Part shown: positions 8,135 to 15,888 of the stretch, one piece after another
Layout: every line of letters begins with the position of its first letter
Position numbering within the stretch: the first letter of the stretch is position 1
Source: JAFGJQ01 sp052034525
Lineage (GTDB): Bacteria > Planctomycetota > Phycisphaerae > UBA1845
Reading direction: 5' to 3'
Assembly (NCBI GenBank): GCA_052034525.1
Contig: JBPOIK010000020.1
Coordinates: 1 to 47,886, forward strand
Length of the DNA stretch: 47,886 nucleotides
Translations under genes and position numbers: made by a program
The notes under the pieces: generated by a model
What the model saw: the letters and a program-made list of their open reading frames with translations, nothing else
Told to the model about the DNA's origin: nothing
The model's database searches: none

Positions 8135-8163
8135 CAAAAGAAAAGCCCGCCGAAGCGGGCTTT
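8135..8163 (-). terminator. Intrinsic terminator of the 5S rRNA gene
   Basis: On the minus strand AAAGCCCGC, loop TTCG, GCGGGCTTT forms a stable stem with a UUCG-type tetraloop, followed by TTTTCTTTT-like U-rich sequence (stem at 8142-8163, tail to 8135). It lies 7 bases past the 5S 3' end. Confidence 0.85.
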
Positions 8164-8170
8164 CAAAATA

Positions 8171-8277
8171 ATGCGGCAATCACCTAATCTCGCCTTTCGA
8201 CTACCCTCGGCCGTACAGGCTTCACTACCGTGTTCGGAATGGGGACGGGTGTTTCCCTGCACGCAATGTCACCGCAC
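8171..8277 (-). rRNA. rrf: 5S ribosomal RNA
   Basis: The minus strand carries the diagnostic 5S core CCCGTCCCCATTCCGAACAC followed by GGTAGTGAAGCC, at about 8219-8250. The ends pair as helix I: TGCGG near 8276 with CCGCA near 8171. Length about 107 nt is at the short end for bacterial 5S. No 23S or tRNA lies on either side; the neighbours are cdaR upstream and a micropeptide downstream. It has its own promoter and terminator, so it is an autonomous, unlinked 5S gene. Ends are placed from helix I and may be off by one or two bases. Confidence 0.93.
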
Positions 8278-8282
8278 AGGAT

Positions 8283-8310
8283 AGAATAACCGGGCGCTAC
8301 GGCGTGTCAA
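8283..8310 (-). promoter_or_regulatory. Promoter of the 5S rRNA gene
   Basis: On the minus strand a perfect -35 TTGACA (8310-8305) and -10 TATTCT (8288-8283) are separated by 16 bases. The predicted start, 6-7 bases after the -10, falls on 8276-8277, exactly at the 5' end inferred from 5S helix I. This agreement supports both calls. Confidence 0.75.
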
Positions 8311-8350
8311 GTGGGCTGCCGACAAAATCTCGCCCAGAGCCGCCAGGCAG

Positions 8351-9376
8351 CTAGGGGACGCCGTTGCCGTTGTCGGGCAAGGGTCTGGGTACCAGGCGGA
8401 ACTCGACCGGATCCGGTGAACCCACCAACTCCACCCCAGACGGAAGGCTGAATCGGGGCACCGCGTCCTGAAACTTGCCCACTTGGTCGGCCGGCGGCGT
8501 GGTCAACGTGATGATCCCGAACACCTTGGTCTGCCCGGAAGCAATCCGATCAATCGCCTCGGCCGGACCGCGAACCGTAATGGGCTGGGTAAGAAGAGTG
8601 AACGGATCCCGCTGCTCTATAAAGGAACGATTTAATACGGTCGCACTCCCTTGAAAATTGATTGGAACGGCCGGGATGGTCGTTTCCTTACGCCGTTGGG
8701 CGAGTTGGGCAACGAGGCGGACCTCCGGAGGCTCGATTCGGACGTTCGCCCCGGCCACGCGATGCTCAAGCATCACATCGCGAGAGAAGAGTGTGCCGAC
8801 AGGGAACTTCGCGAGATGGCGGTTGATGTTCAGGGCGACATAGCGTTGATCCGGCGGGATGCCGGGAATGTCCGGCGGCAGCCCTCGGAGGGCTAATTCG
8901 GAGATCGTCACACGAACCTGCGTTGGCTCCACGGTGGGGTCGATCTCAAAGTCAAATGACTCCGTTTCGCGAAGTCGGACCTCCATTTCCACCGTGACCA
9001 TGTTGTCCACGAGAATGTCGAGCATTTCCGGGATGACGGACTCGATCGACATGTCATCGAAGGGGCCCTGAAGCTTACGCAACTCCTCGAACATGTTCAG
9101 AGTGTACCGCCCGGTCTTGCGCTCGGTAACCGGCAGGTCCACGCCGAGGGAGCCGCCGGCCGCTTTTTTGGCGATGATGCGGCGAGGGCCACTGACGCGT
9201 ACTCGAAAGGAGGCAGTCCGGTCGTCCGGCGTCCGGACCGACATACCCGGTGGACCGGCGGAGGTGAAACGAACATGCACGAGCAATTCGTCCGATTCAC
9301 GCAGCAACTGATCCGCGAACACCCAGATCAGAGCGGTCAGCCCCACAGTCATCGCGATGAGCTTGATCTGGGCCAT
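8351..9376 (-). CDS. cdaR: CdaR-like YbbR-domain protein, regulator of diadenylate cyclase
   Basis: A 341-residue protein with an N-terminal membrane anchor (IKLIAMTVGLTALIWVFADQ) and an extracytoplasmic part made of several YbbR-like beta repeats, visible as recurring segments such as FRVRVSGPRRII and TQPITVRGPAEAIDRI. CdaR/YbbR proteins bind the membrane cyclase CdaA and tune c-di-AMP synthesis. The order cyclase then YbbR protein is conserved across many bacteria, though glmM does not follow here. The chosen ATG 9376 starts two bases after the dacA stop, so translation is probably coupled. A 31-residue in-frame extension upstream lies inside dacA and is not used. Confidence 0.8.
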   Translation of the reverse strand: MAQIKLIAMTVGLTALIWVFADQLLRESDELLVHVRFTSAGPPGMSVRTPDDRTASFRVRVSGPRRIIAKKAAGGSLGVDLPVTERKTGRYTLNMFEELRKLQGPFDDMSIESVIPEMLDILVDNMVTVEMEVRLRETESFDFEIDPTVEPTQVRVTISELALRGLPPDIPGIPPDQRYVALNINRHLAKFPVGTLFSRDVMLEHRVAGANVRIEPPEVRLVAQLAQRRKETTIPAVPINFQGSATVLNRSFIEQRDPFTLLTQPITVRGPAEAIDRIASGQTKVFGIITLTTPPADQVGKFQDAVPRFSLPSGVELVGSPDPVEFRLVPRPLPDNGNGVP

Positions 9377-9377
9377 C

Positions 9378-10352
9378 TCAAATGCCTGCCTTCGCTCGGG
9401 ACGGCGTTGCGCCGGATGCGCCGGCGCTGTCTTCTCGGTTGCCGGAAGCGGGGGGGGCGACCGAAGCACGCGGAACCGCCGGTTTGCCCCGTCGCAGGAA
9501 ACGTGAACGGACTCGGCGTCCCGGTCCGCCCGTGAGGCCCTCGAGGAGAATCTGACGGAGCGTGTCGGGCGTCAGGGAACGGCGCAGGCGGCCATGCTCG
9601 GCCACTGAGATGGTTCCCGTTTCCTCGCTGACCACAACCACCAGAGCGTCCGACTCATGGCTGATACCCACCGCGGCGCGATGACGACTGCCCAGCGAGC
9701 GGTCGACATCGTCGCAGTCTGCCAGCGGAAACTGGCAGCCGGCCGCCACGATCCGGTTGCCCCGGATAAGCACACCCATGTCGTGCAGCACGGACCCGGG
9801 CCAGAAGATCGAGCCAAGCAGTTCGAGACTGACCCGCGCGTCCAAAGCCACACCGGTTTCGGCGACGCCGGCCATGCCCACGCTCCGCTCCACCGCAATC
9901 AGGGCGCCGACCTTTTTTTTGGAGAGGCTCGCGGCGGCGTGCACAATGGGTTCGACAACCTGGGCTGCCTCCTCAGCCCAGCTTCGTGACCACCAAGCCG
10001 CTCCAATCAGCAACAGGCCGCGGCGCAACTCCGTCTGGAAGACAATAAGCGTGATGAGGAACACAGCTCCGAGAAAGTAGGGGTACAGGTAGTTGATGCG
10101 GTCAAGCTCGAGCTTGGCCGCCACGAGTCGGACTACCAGGAAGCTTACGACCACGATCAGGCCGATAGCCCGCAGAAGACGGGCGCCGCGTGTGCCCTGG
10201 AGGAATCGAAGTGTGAAGTACACGACGATTCCGATGAGGAACATCTCGAGGGTGAACCGAAAGAGATCGTATAGCTGGATATCGGACAGGCGCGTTCCCA
10301 GTCGTCCCACGCGATCCGCGAGCGTTGATTGTGCGATCAGCCAATCCGGCAT
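9378..10352 (-). CDS. dacA: Diadenylate cyclase (CdaA/DacA type)
   Basis: Membrane-bound DAC-domain enzyme, 324 residues, making cyclic di-AMP from two ATP. Three membrane helices (about 34-52, 62-76, 91-107) precede the catalytic domain, announced by IVFQTELRRGL. The RHR motif is intact (SRHRAAVGIS, 223-225), as is SEETG (242-246). The DGA motif normally reading HDGAVI is HDMGVLI here (D191-M-G), keeping the Asp but shifting Gly. A charged, proline-rich C-terminal tail of about 45 residues follows the domain. Promoter at 10424-10452. It is followed directly by cdaR. Confidence 0.9.
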   Translation of the reverse strand: MPDWLIAQSTLADRVGRLGTRLSDIQLYDLFRFTLEMFLIGIVVYFTLRFLQGTRGARLLRAIGLIVVVSFLVVRLVAAKLELDRINYLYPYFLGAVFLITLIVFQTELRRGLLLIGAAWWSRSWAEEAAQVVEPIVHAAASLSKKKVGALIAVERSVGMAGVAETGVALDARVSLELLGSIFWPGSVLHDMGVLIRGNRIVAAGCQFPLADCDDVDRSLGSRHRAAVGISHESDALVVVVSEETGTISVAEHGRLRRSLTPDTLRQILLEGLTGGPGRRVRSRFLRRGKPAVPRASVAPPASGNREDSAGASGATPSRAKAGI

Positions 10353-10423
10353 CGCGATGGCCCAGCCCTTCTTCTGGCGGAAATCGTAAGACGGCGCCCC
10401 GGCGTTCCGTCGCCTACGCAGGG

Positions 10424-10452
10424 AGTATAGTTTGCCGCTGTCCGGTTACCAA
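10424..10452 (-). promoter_or_regulatory. Promoter of the dacA-cdaR operon
   Basis: On the minus strand -35 TTGGTA (10452-10447), 17-base spacer, -10 TATACT (10429-10424). Predicted start about 10417, giving a 65-base leader before the dacA ATG. Confidence 0.6.
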
Positions 10453-11428
10453 GAGCGCAATTCAGGACGCGCACGAACCGGCGTGAGTCCCGAGGCTCCG
10501 GAGAACTGGATCGGTCCGACGCGGACGCTCGGTCGGCCGGCCGTGAAGGGGCCCGGTCAGGCGTGGGGATTCAACGTGTCGCCGAATCGCGTGGATTGAG
10601 GCGATGGAATCCGCTGCATGGATGTGAAGCTTGCGTCGGGTCCGGGGCGAGGGATAGTGGGGTCGCCTAAGGAGGTGACGGTTTCGGGCAGAAGGTCGCC
10701 CCGGCTCCCGCGGGTCGGTGACGTACCGTGTGGGCAACAAGTTGTCACTTTCGGGGCGCTGTTTGCTTGACTTTTTTGAGTTATCGGGTATGAAATAGAT
10801 TGCAGAAGACAATATGGAGTGTGTGGCAGACGCGCGTATTCCGTCTGGTTCCGTCATTCGTATTTTTCATCATCCCGTACTTTCCTTCCAGGCGTCTGCT
10901 CCACAAGCGATGACTGAGTCCATGGCGTTCCGGACGCTGTGCGGCTGCTTGGCCTATAGCATCCGGTCGTCGGGGGTCAGGACGCTCATCGCTCCAAACC
11001 GCGTGGATCCTCTGAAACGCTGGACAAGGCTCCGGTCATCGTCCTTGTCAGTACCATACGTGTTTCGTGAGGAAGACGGAGTCTTTCAAGGGAGATCGTG
11101 TCTGTGGAGCCAACGCCTTGGCTGGAGCCTTGTTCTCAGCGTTGAACTGACAAGGAATCAGGAAGGCCCCCGCCTGGGAAGGGAGGAGAGTGCCTGCGGG
11201 GTGGAGACGAGAGAAGGGATTGCCCGCTCCTCCGAGCGCGGGGACATGACTGCTTTCGTCCGAGGGGCTGATGATTGGGAAGACACGGCAATGGCACCCT
11301 CGTTCGGAGTGGCGGGAAGAACCGGACGTTCGACAGCTTCCTCGGATTTGAAAATCAGGGGGCCAGACCGCAGAATCAGCCCCTGACCTCGGTGACCAAG
11401 CGGACCGCCGTGGTCGGGGGTTGCTTCA
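10453..11428. other. Gene-free stretch of about 1 kb with possible structured RNA
   Basis: No frame here has domain-like composition; the longest open frame (10814-11386, plus) reads as low-information sequence with many Arg and Ser and no recognisable motif. The part from about 10740 to 11100 is less GC-rich than its surroundings. It contains a plus-strand promoter (10767-10794) and complementary segments: GACAAGG (11023-11029), CCTTGTCAG (11043-11051) and CTGACAAGG (11147-11155). These could form alternative stems. It may be a non-coding RNA or a long leader of the kinase gene at 11429. Searches by eye for RNase P, tmRNA, SRP and tRNA signatures found none. Confidence 0.35.
10767..10794 (+). 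promoter_or_regulatory. Sigma-70-like promoter in the 10.4-11.4 kb gap
   Basis: TTGACT (10767-10772), 16-base AT-rich spacer, TATGAA (10789-10794). Predicted start about 10801. The next plus-strand gene begins 628 bases further on, so the transcript would have an unusually long leader or be a separate RNA. Confidence 0.45.
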
Positions 11429-12208
11429 TTGGCCAAAACCGTACCGGCATGGTTGCGTGCTCTGGGGCGTGAGTCATTTCCCGCCAGCGTGGAGATCGCG
11501 GGCCATTCCTACGCCTTCGTACGCGGATTCAAGCACGACTTTTTCGCCGCCACCGGGCTTTACGAAGGCCCCGATGGACAGATTGTTGTGAAGATCGGGC
11601 GTCGTGTCTCCCTTTTTGGCCTGCCCACGGCGTGGATCGGCCGTTTTCTGGCCGGGCGCGAGGCGGCCATGTTCCGCCTTGTGGCTGGGCTGGAGGCCGT
11701 CCCGCGGTTCGTGGGCATGTGGGGCAGGGGGGCTACAGCCCATGAGTTTGTGCCTGGGCACGTGCTTCGTAAGGGAGAGCCGGTTCCGGACGATTTCTTC
11801 TGTCGGCTCCGGGAGGCCGTCTGTGCCATGCACACCCTGCATATGGCATACGTGGATCTCGAAAAGTGTGAAAACGTGCTGGTTGGGCATGATGGCCGGC
11901 CATATCTTTTCGATTTCCAGATAGCCTTTCACCTGCCACGCTGGGCACGCTGGTTTCCCCCGGCTCGCTGGTTGCTGCGGCGTTTCCAACAGGGGGACCT
12001 GTACCATCTGACCAAGCTTCAGCGGCGCATCCGGCCGGATCAGTTGAGTCCAGAGGCTCTGGCCCGCTCGTACCGCCGGCCTTTCTACGTTCATGTGCAT
12101 CGCTGGTTGACCCGGCCGTTTCAGGCCATTCGCCGTCGCGTGCTGCGCCGGTTGGATCCGGTCCGAGCCTCCGGAAAGCGCGTGGAGCGTGGGCGGATCG
12201 AGGAGTAG
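11429..12208 (+). CDS. Small protein-kinase-fold protein (lipopolysaccharide kinase/RIO-like)
   Basis: A 259-residue protein with a minimal kinase fold. The ATP-site Lys is in QIVVKIGRR (K55), a Glu-bearing helix follows (FLAGREAAMF, E78), and the catalytic loop is HTLHMAYVDLEKCENVLV with D143 and N149. The metal-binding motif is LFDFQIAF (DFQ at 162-164, in place of DFG). This resembles the Kdo/WaaP lipopolysaccharide kinase and RIO-like groups rather than classical Ser/Thr kinases. The C-terminus is strongly basic. Start is TTG 11429, with GGGGG 8 bases before it. The substrate is unknown; lipid A or a cell-envelope sugar is a possibility but not shown. Confidence 0.72.
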   Translation: MAKTVPAWLRALGRESFPASVEIAGHSYAFVRGFKHDFFAATGLYEGPDGQIVVKIGRRVSLFGLPTAWIGRFLAGREAAMFRLVAGLEAVPRFVGMWGRGATAHEFVPGHVLRKGEPVPDDFFCRLREAVCAMHTLHMAYVDLEKCENVLVGHDGRPYLFDFQIAFHLPRWARWFPPARWLLRRFQQGDLYHLTKLQRRIRPDQLSPEALARSYRRPFYVHVHRWLTRPFQAIRRRVLRRLDPVRASGKRVERGRIEE

Positions 12209-12275
12209 CGGCTGTGGAAGCGCCGGGGATATGGACGACTATTTCCAGGTCGACCCGATCTCACGGGAGAGGGTC

Positions 12276-13235
12276 TCAGTCGCGGACGAAGCGTGTTCCA
12301 GCTCGCCCGTGGATGGCGTCCACCACCGTCGGATACGACGTAATCACCGTCTCAACGTTCGGCTTAGACGACTCGGTCAGGAATTGGATGGCAGCCTCCA
12401 CCTTGGGCCCCATGGAGCCCCTGGGGAATTCCCCCGCTTCCAGACGCTTGCGGGCCTGTTCCACCGTCAGCCGGGGGATGGGTCGTTGGTCAGGGGTGCC
12501 GAACCCGTCGTAAACGCAGTCCTGATCGGTGATGATAACGAGCCGATCGGCCTGCACCCCCACGGCCAGCAGGGCCGCTGCCAGATCCTTGTCAATCACC
12601 GCTTCAACGCCTTCGTAACCCCAGCCCTCGCGCCAGACAATCGGAATGCCTCCTCCGCCGCAGACGACGAGAATCTCGCCTTTGTCATACAGGTCTCGGA
12701 TGGGTTGGAGAGGCTTGATGGCGATGGGGCGCGGCGAGGGCACAACACGCCGGAAGCCCTTGCCCGGCACTTCTATCATCTGCCACCCGTCCCGTTCGAT
12801 GTGTTGGCTGGCGGTTTCGGGCGAACAGAACGAGCCGATCGGCTTTGTGGGGTTCGCGAAAGCCGGATCATTCCGATCCACCTGTACCGTGGTCACCAGG
12901 GCGATGGCGTGACGATCGATTCGGCGGCGAAGCAGCTCGTTTGTCACGCACTGGCAGATCATGTACCCCATGCTTGCCTGCGAGTCGGCCACGCAGAGGC
13001 CCAGGTCCATGGGGTAGACTTCGTGCCGGGAGAGTTCCACTCTTCGCAGAATGCTACCCACCTGGGGGCCATTTCCGTGGGTGATAAGCAGGCGATGGCC
13101 CTCCTCCAACAGATCGCACAGCGGAACAGAGGTTTCGCGCGTACGGGCAAACTGCTCTGCCACACTGCCGGGTCCAGTCGGATCGGACAGGGCGTTGCCC
13201 CCGAGAGCCACGACGATTCGCAGGCTTTCTTTCAT
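12276..13235 (-). CDS. arcC: Carbamate kinase
   Basis: Amino-acid-kinase-fold enzyme, 319 residues, the usual length for ArcC, converting carbamoyl phosphate and ADP to ATP, ammonia and CO2 or the reverse. Motifs: VVALGGNAL at the N-terminus, LLITHGNGPQVG, CQCVTNEL, VVCGGGGIPI, and EAVIDKDLAAALLA with ITDQDCVYDGF. The GGGG-I-P and DKD segments bind phosphate and metal. It stands alone: no arginine deiminase or ornithine carbamoyltransferase is nearby, so its pathway (purine/allantoin, arginine or cyanate breakdown) cannot be inferred from context. It is convergent with the kinase-like gene. Confidence 0.95.
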   Translation of the reverse strand: MKESLRIVVALGGNALSDPTGPGSVAEQFARTRETSVPLCDLLEEGHRLLITHGNGPQVGSILRRVELSRHEVYPMDLGLCVADSQASMGYMICQCVTNELLRRRIDRHAIALVTTVQVDRNDPAFANPTKPIGSFCSPETASQHIERDGWQMIEVPGKGFRRVVPSPRPIAIKPLQPIRDLYDKGEILVVCGGGGIPIVWREGWGYEGVEAVIDKDLAAALLAVGVQADRLVIITDQDCVYDGFGTPDQRPIPRLTVEQARKRLEAGEFPRGSMGPKVEAAIQFLTESSKPNVETVITSYPTVVDAIHGRAGTRFVRD

Positions 13236-13373
13236 TGCAGGTTCCCCTTACCTCCGGCCTGCCACCTGGAAGCACATCCGGGTGCCATCCTGACGGTTGA
13301 GTTTCCAGCATTGGCGAGCAGGTCCAGCTCAGGTCGACAGACCGTGCAGCATATCCGGTCGGCGGCAAGAGGC

Positions 13374-14111
13374 TCAAGATGCGGGTTTGTTCTCATGTGC
13401 ATCTGCGACGCGGAACCAGTAGAGCCTGATAAGGTGGCGAAGATAGCGGATTTGCTCCCGGGCGGTCAGCTTGCTGGTTCCGGCTGCCCGATCGGCGAAA
13501 GAAATAGGCACCTCCAGACAGCGACAGCTCCGAGTCTTGACGATCAGTTCCAGGGCGATTTTGTATCCGATGGGGTTCAGCGGGGCAGCTTTTTCAAGGC
13601 TGGCGCGTGGCAAGCAGAAAAAACCGGACATTGGATCCCGGACTGCTGTGAGGGGGCGGGCCAGCCACGTCGCAATACGGCTGTTCAGGTGGCGGAAGAA
13701 CGACCAGTCCTGGTCGATCTGCCCCCCGCAGACGTAGCGGGAGCCCAGAACGAAATCGGCACGGCCCTCGCGAATGGGAGAAACCAGGTCGGGGATCGCC
13801 TCCGGCGGGTGGGAGAGGTCGGCATCCATCACCACCAGAATGGGTCCCCGAGCTTCCTGGAAGCCGCGAAGGACGGCGGAACTGAGCCCGCGTTCGTTCG
13901 TTCGGACGATTATGCGTATCGCGAACGCCGCCGCGAGTGCCTCCACGATCTCAATACTGCCGTCCGCCGAATTGTCGTCCACGATAATGAGTTCCGCCTC
14001 CAGATTGGCAGCCCGTGTGGCCGCGAAAACCCGTTCCGTGAGGGATCGCAGGTTGGGGGCCTCACAATAGGCCGGCACGACAATGGACACATCCGGCGCG
14101 GCGGAAAGCAT
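13374..14111 (-). CDS. Dolichol/polyprenol-phosphate mannosyltransferase-type glycosyltransferase (GT2)
   Basis: Family 2 glycosyltransferase, about 245 residues, of the DPM1 type that moves a sugar from a nucleotide donor to a polyprenyl phosphate. Seen: VSIVVPAYCEAPNL, LIIVDDNSADGS, the metal-binding VVMDADLSHPPE (D-x-D), FVLGSRYVCGG and SGFFCLPR. No C-terminal membrane helices are present, so it is the short soluble/peripheral form. ATG 14111 (MLSAAPDVSIVVPAY) fits the family; the 20 upstream in-frame residues do not. It is divergent from the Mla operon and 138 bases downstream of arcC's start on the same strand. Confidence 0.88.
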   Translation of the reverse strand: MLSAAPDVSIVVPAYCEAPNLRSLTERVFAATRAANLEAELIIVDDNSADGSIEIVEALAAAFAIRIIVRTNERGLSSAVLRGFQEARGPILVVMDADLSHPPEAIPDLVSPIREGRADFVLGSRYVCGGQIDQDWSFFRHLNSRIATWLARPLTAVRDPMSGFFCLPRASLEKAAPLNPIGYKIALELIVKTRSCRCLEVPISFADRAAGTSKLTAREQIRYLRHLIRLYWFRVADAHENKPAS

Positions 14112-14164
14112 CCGCGGATCATATCGCGGGTATAAGCACTGACAAGTGCCGACCGCGCACGCAA

Positions 14165-14193
14165 TTGACACGGTAGAGCGTCGCCATTACAAG
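14165..14193 (+). promoter_or_regulatory. Promoter of the Mla operon
   Basis: Perfect -35 TTGACA at 14165-14170, 17-base spacer, -10 TACAAG at 14188-14193. Predicted start about 14200, 43 bases before the mlaE ATG. Confidence 0.55.
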
Positions 14194-14242
14194 GTCGCGG
14201 CGGGGTGGGTGTGTTGCGCGAGGCGGGTTTTCCGTAATCACG

Positions 14243-15061
14243 ATGCTGGGCCTGATCGCACGCTGCGGCGAAAAAGCTGTTGCTTCGTTTGCCTCTTTCG
14301 GGCGGTTCTGGGTTTTCACCGGAACCATGGTCGAACGGGCCGTCGTGGGGCTGCCTCGATACCGCACCTGGCAGCGGGTCATGCCGCAGTTCTACGAGGT
14401 GGGGAATCGGACGCTGCCGGTCGTCCTGATCACGGGCGTCTTCGTGGGGCTGGTACTGGCCGTCCAGGCGTATGATCAATTGGCGGCAGCCGGTTTCCAG
14501 GAGCAGATGGGGATGCTCCTGAACCTGACCCTGGTCAAGGAGCTGGGGCCGGTTCTGGCCGGCGTGATGCTGGCCGGTCGGGTCGGCGGGGCCCTGACCG
14601 CCGAACTGGGCACGATGAATGTGACCGAACAACTGGATGCCTACCGGGTCATGGGGGCAGACCCGGTCCGGTACCTGGTGGTTCCGCGGTTCCTGGCCTG
14701 CCTGTTGCTGACCCCTCTGCTGACCTTTTTTTGCGATCTGGCGGGTTCACTGGCAGGCTGGTTCATTGCGGTGGTGGTGAAGGATGTCCCATCGGGCCCG
14801 TACTGGTACTGGACGGCCGAGGCCATCGAGACCTGGGACGTGGGGGTGGGTCTGGTCAAGAGTCTGCTGTTCGGCGGCAGTATCGGGACCATCGCCTGTT
14901 ACAAAGGATTCTATTGCAAGCCCGGAGCAGAGGGCGTGGGTAAGGCCTGCACTGATTCGTTCGTTGCGAATTTTATCGTGATCCTCGTGATCGACTTCTT
15001 TGTGGCGACCTTTGCGCAGGGTGTCTACAAGAGCCTGTACGGTTTCAAGGCGTTGATCTGA
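14243..15061 (+). CDS. mlaE: MlaE-family lipid ABC transporter permease
   Basis: Inner-membrane permease of the Mla/MCE phospholipid transporter, 272 residues. Typical features: the amphipathic N-terminal part, then GVFVGLVLAVQAYDQL, the conserved LVKELGPVLAGVMLAGRVGG and TAELGTMNVTEQLDA (the coupling region with E-x-G-T-M), and five or six hydrophobic segments. Together with the ATPase and MCE protein downstream it would carry lipid between inner and outer membrane. The presence of the system fits a diderm envelope. Confidence 0.93.
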   Translation: MLGLIARCGEKAVASFASFGRFWVFTGTMVERAVVGLPRYRTWQRVMPQFYEVGNRTLPVVLITGVFVGLVLAVQAYDQLAAAGFQEQMGMLLNLTLVKELGPVLAGVMLAGRVGGALTAELGTMNVTEQLDAYRVMGADPVRYLVVPRFLACLLLTPLLTFFCDLAGSLAGWFIAVVVKDVPSGPYWYWTAEAIETWDVGVGLVKSLLFGGSIGTIACYKGFYCKPGAEGVGKACTDSFVANFIVILVIDFFVATFAQGVYKSLYGFKALI

Positions 15062-15073
15062 CGTGTGTTCGCT

Positions 15074-15886
15074 ATGAGTGCGGGGGTGTCGCAGGATTCT
15101 GGAAGGGCCGTCGATGGCGCGCCCGTGATAGAGTTTGCCAACGTGCATAAGGCGTTCGGGGCGTTGCGCGTGTTGCGCGGTGTGAACCGGGCCCTGGGGG
15201 CCGGGGAAACGACCGTGGTGATCGGCGAGTCCGGCGTGGGCAAGAGCGTGATTCTCAAGCACATGGTGGGGCTGCTGCGGCCGGATCACGGCGAGGTACG
15301 GTTCCGCGGAGAACGGGTGAACCGGATGAATGCCTCGCAGCTTGACGCATTGCGGAAGCGGTTCGGCTTCCTGTTTCAACTGGGAGCCCTGTTTGATTCG
15401 CTGACGGTGGCGGAGAACATCGCTTTTCCGGTGAGGGAGCACACGCGGCGCTCCCCGGCGGATATCGCGCGAATTGTGTCGGAGAAACTGCGGATGGTGG
15501 GGTTGGACGGGATTCAGGGCAAGCGTCCGGCGGAGCTTTCCGGGGGACAGAAGAAACGCGTCGCTCTGGCCCGTGCGATCGCTCTGGACCCGGAAGTCGT
15601 GCTCTACGACGAGCCCACAACCGGGCTTGATCCCGTGCGGGCGGACGTGATCAACGAGCTGATTCTCAAGCTCAAGCGGGAGCTGGGCGTCACAGGCATC
15701 GTGGTGACCCACGACATGGCGAGTGCTCGCAAGGTGGGGGATCGGATCGTCATGCTGCACGACGGACGATTCATTTTCGACGGCTCGCCGGAAGAGCTGG
15801 TGACTTCCCGGGACGAACGGGTTCGCCGATTTGTGGAGGGGCGGGCCTCCGCAGAGGATCTGCGCAGCCTGCGCTACGGAGGCTGA
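15074..15886 (+). CDS. mlaF: MlaF-family lipid ABC transporter ATPase
   Basis: ATP-binding subunit of the Mla transporter, about 270 residues. Walker A is GESGVGKS, Q-loop FLFQLGALFDSL (the LFDSLTV signature of MlaF), ABC signature LSGGQKKR, Walker B VVLYDEPTTGLDP, and H-loop VVTHDM. ATG 15074 is chosen; GTG 15065 is an in-frame alternative and neither has a clear ribosome binding site, so translation may be coupled to mlaE, which ends 12 bases earlier. The mlaD start lies 2 bases past its stop. Confidence 0.93.
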   Translation: MSAGVSQDSGRAVDGAPVIEFANVHKAFGALRVLRGVNRALGAGETTVVIGESGVGKSVILKHMVGLLRPDHGEVRFRGERVNRMNASQLDALRKRFGFLFQLGALFDSLTVAENIAFPVREHTRRSPADIARIVSEKLRMVGLDGIQGKRPAELSGGQKKRVALARAIALDPEVVLYDEPTTGLDPVRADVINELILKLKRELGVTGIVVTHDMASARKVGDRIVMLHDGRFIFDGSPEELVTSRDERVRRFVEGRASAEDLRSLRYGG

Positions 15887-15888
15887 TC

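Noticed and set aside
11128..11155. Intrinsic terminator
   Set aside because: The CCTTG...CAAGG hairpin is not followed by a U-tract.
10814..11386. 190-codon plus-strand frame
   Set aside because: No motif, Arg/Ser-rich low-information composition and no ribosome binding site; more likely open by chance or part of an RNA.
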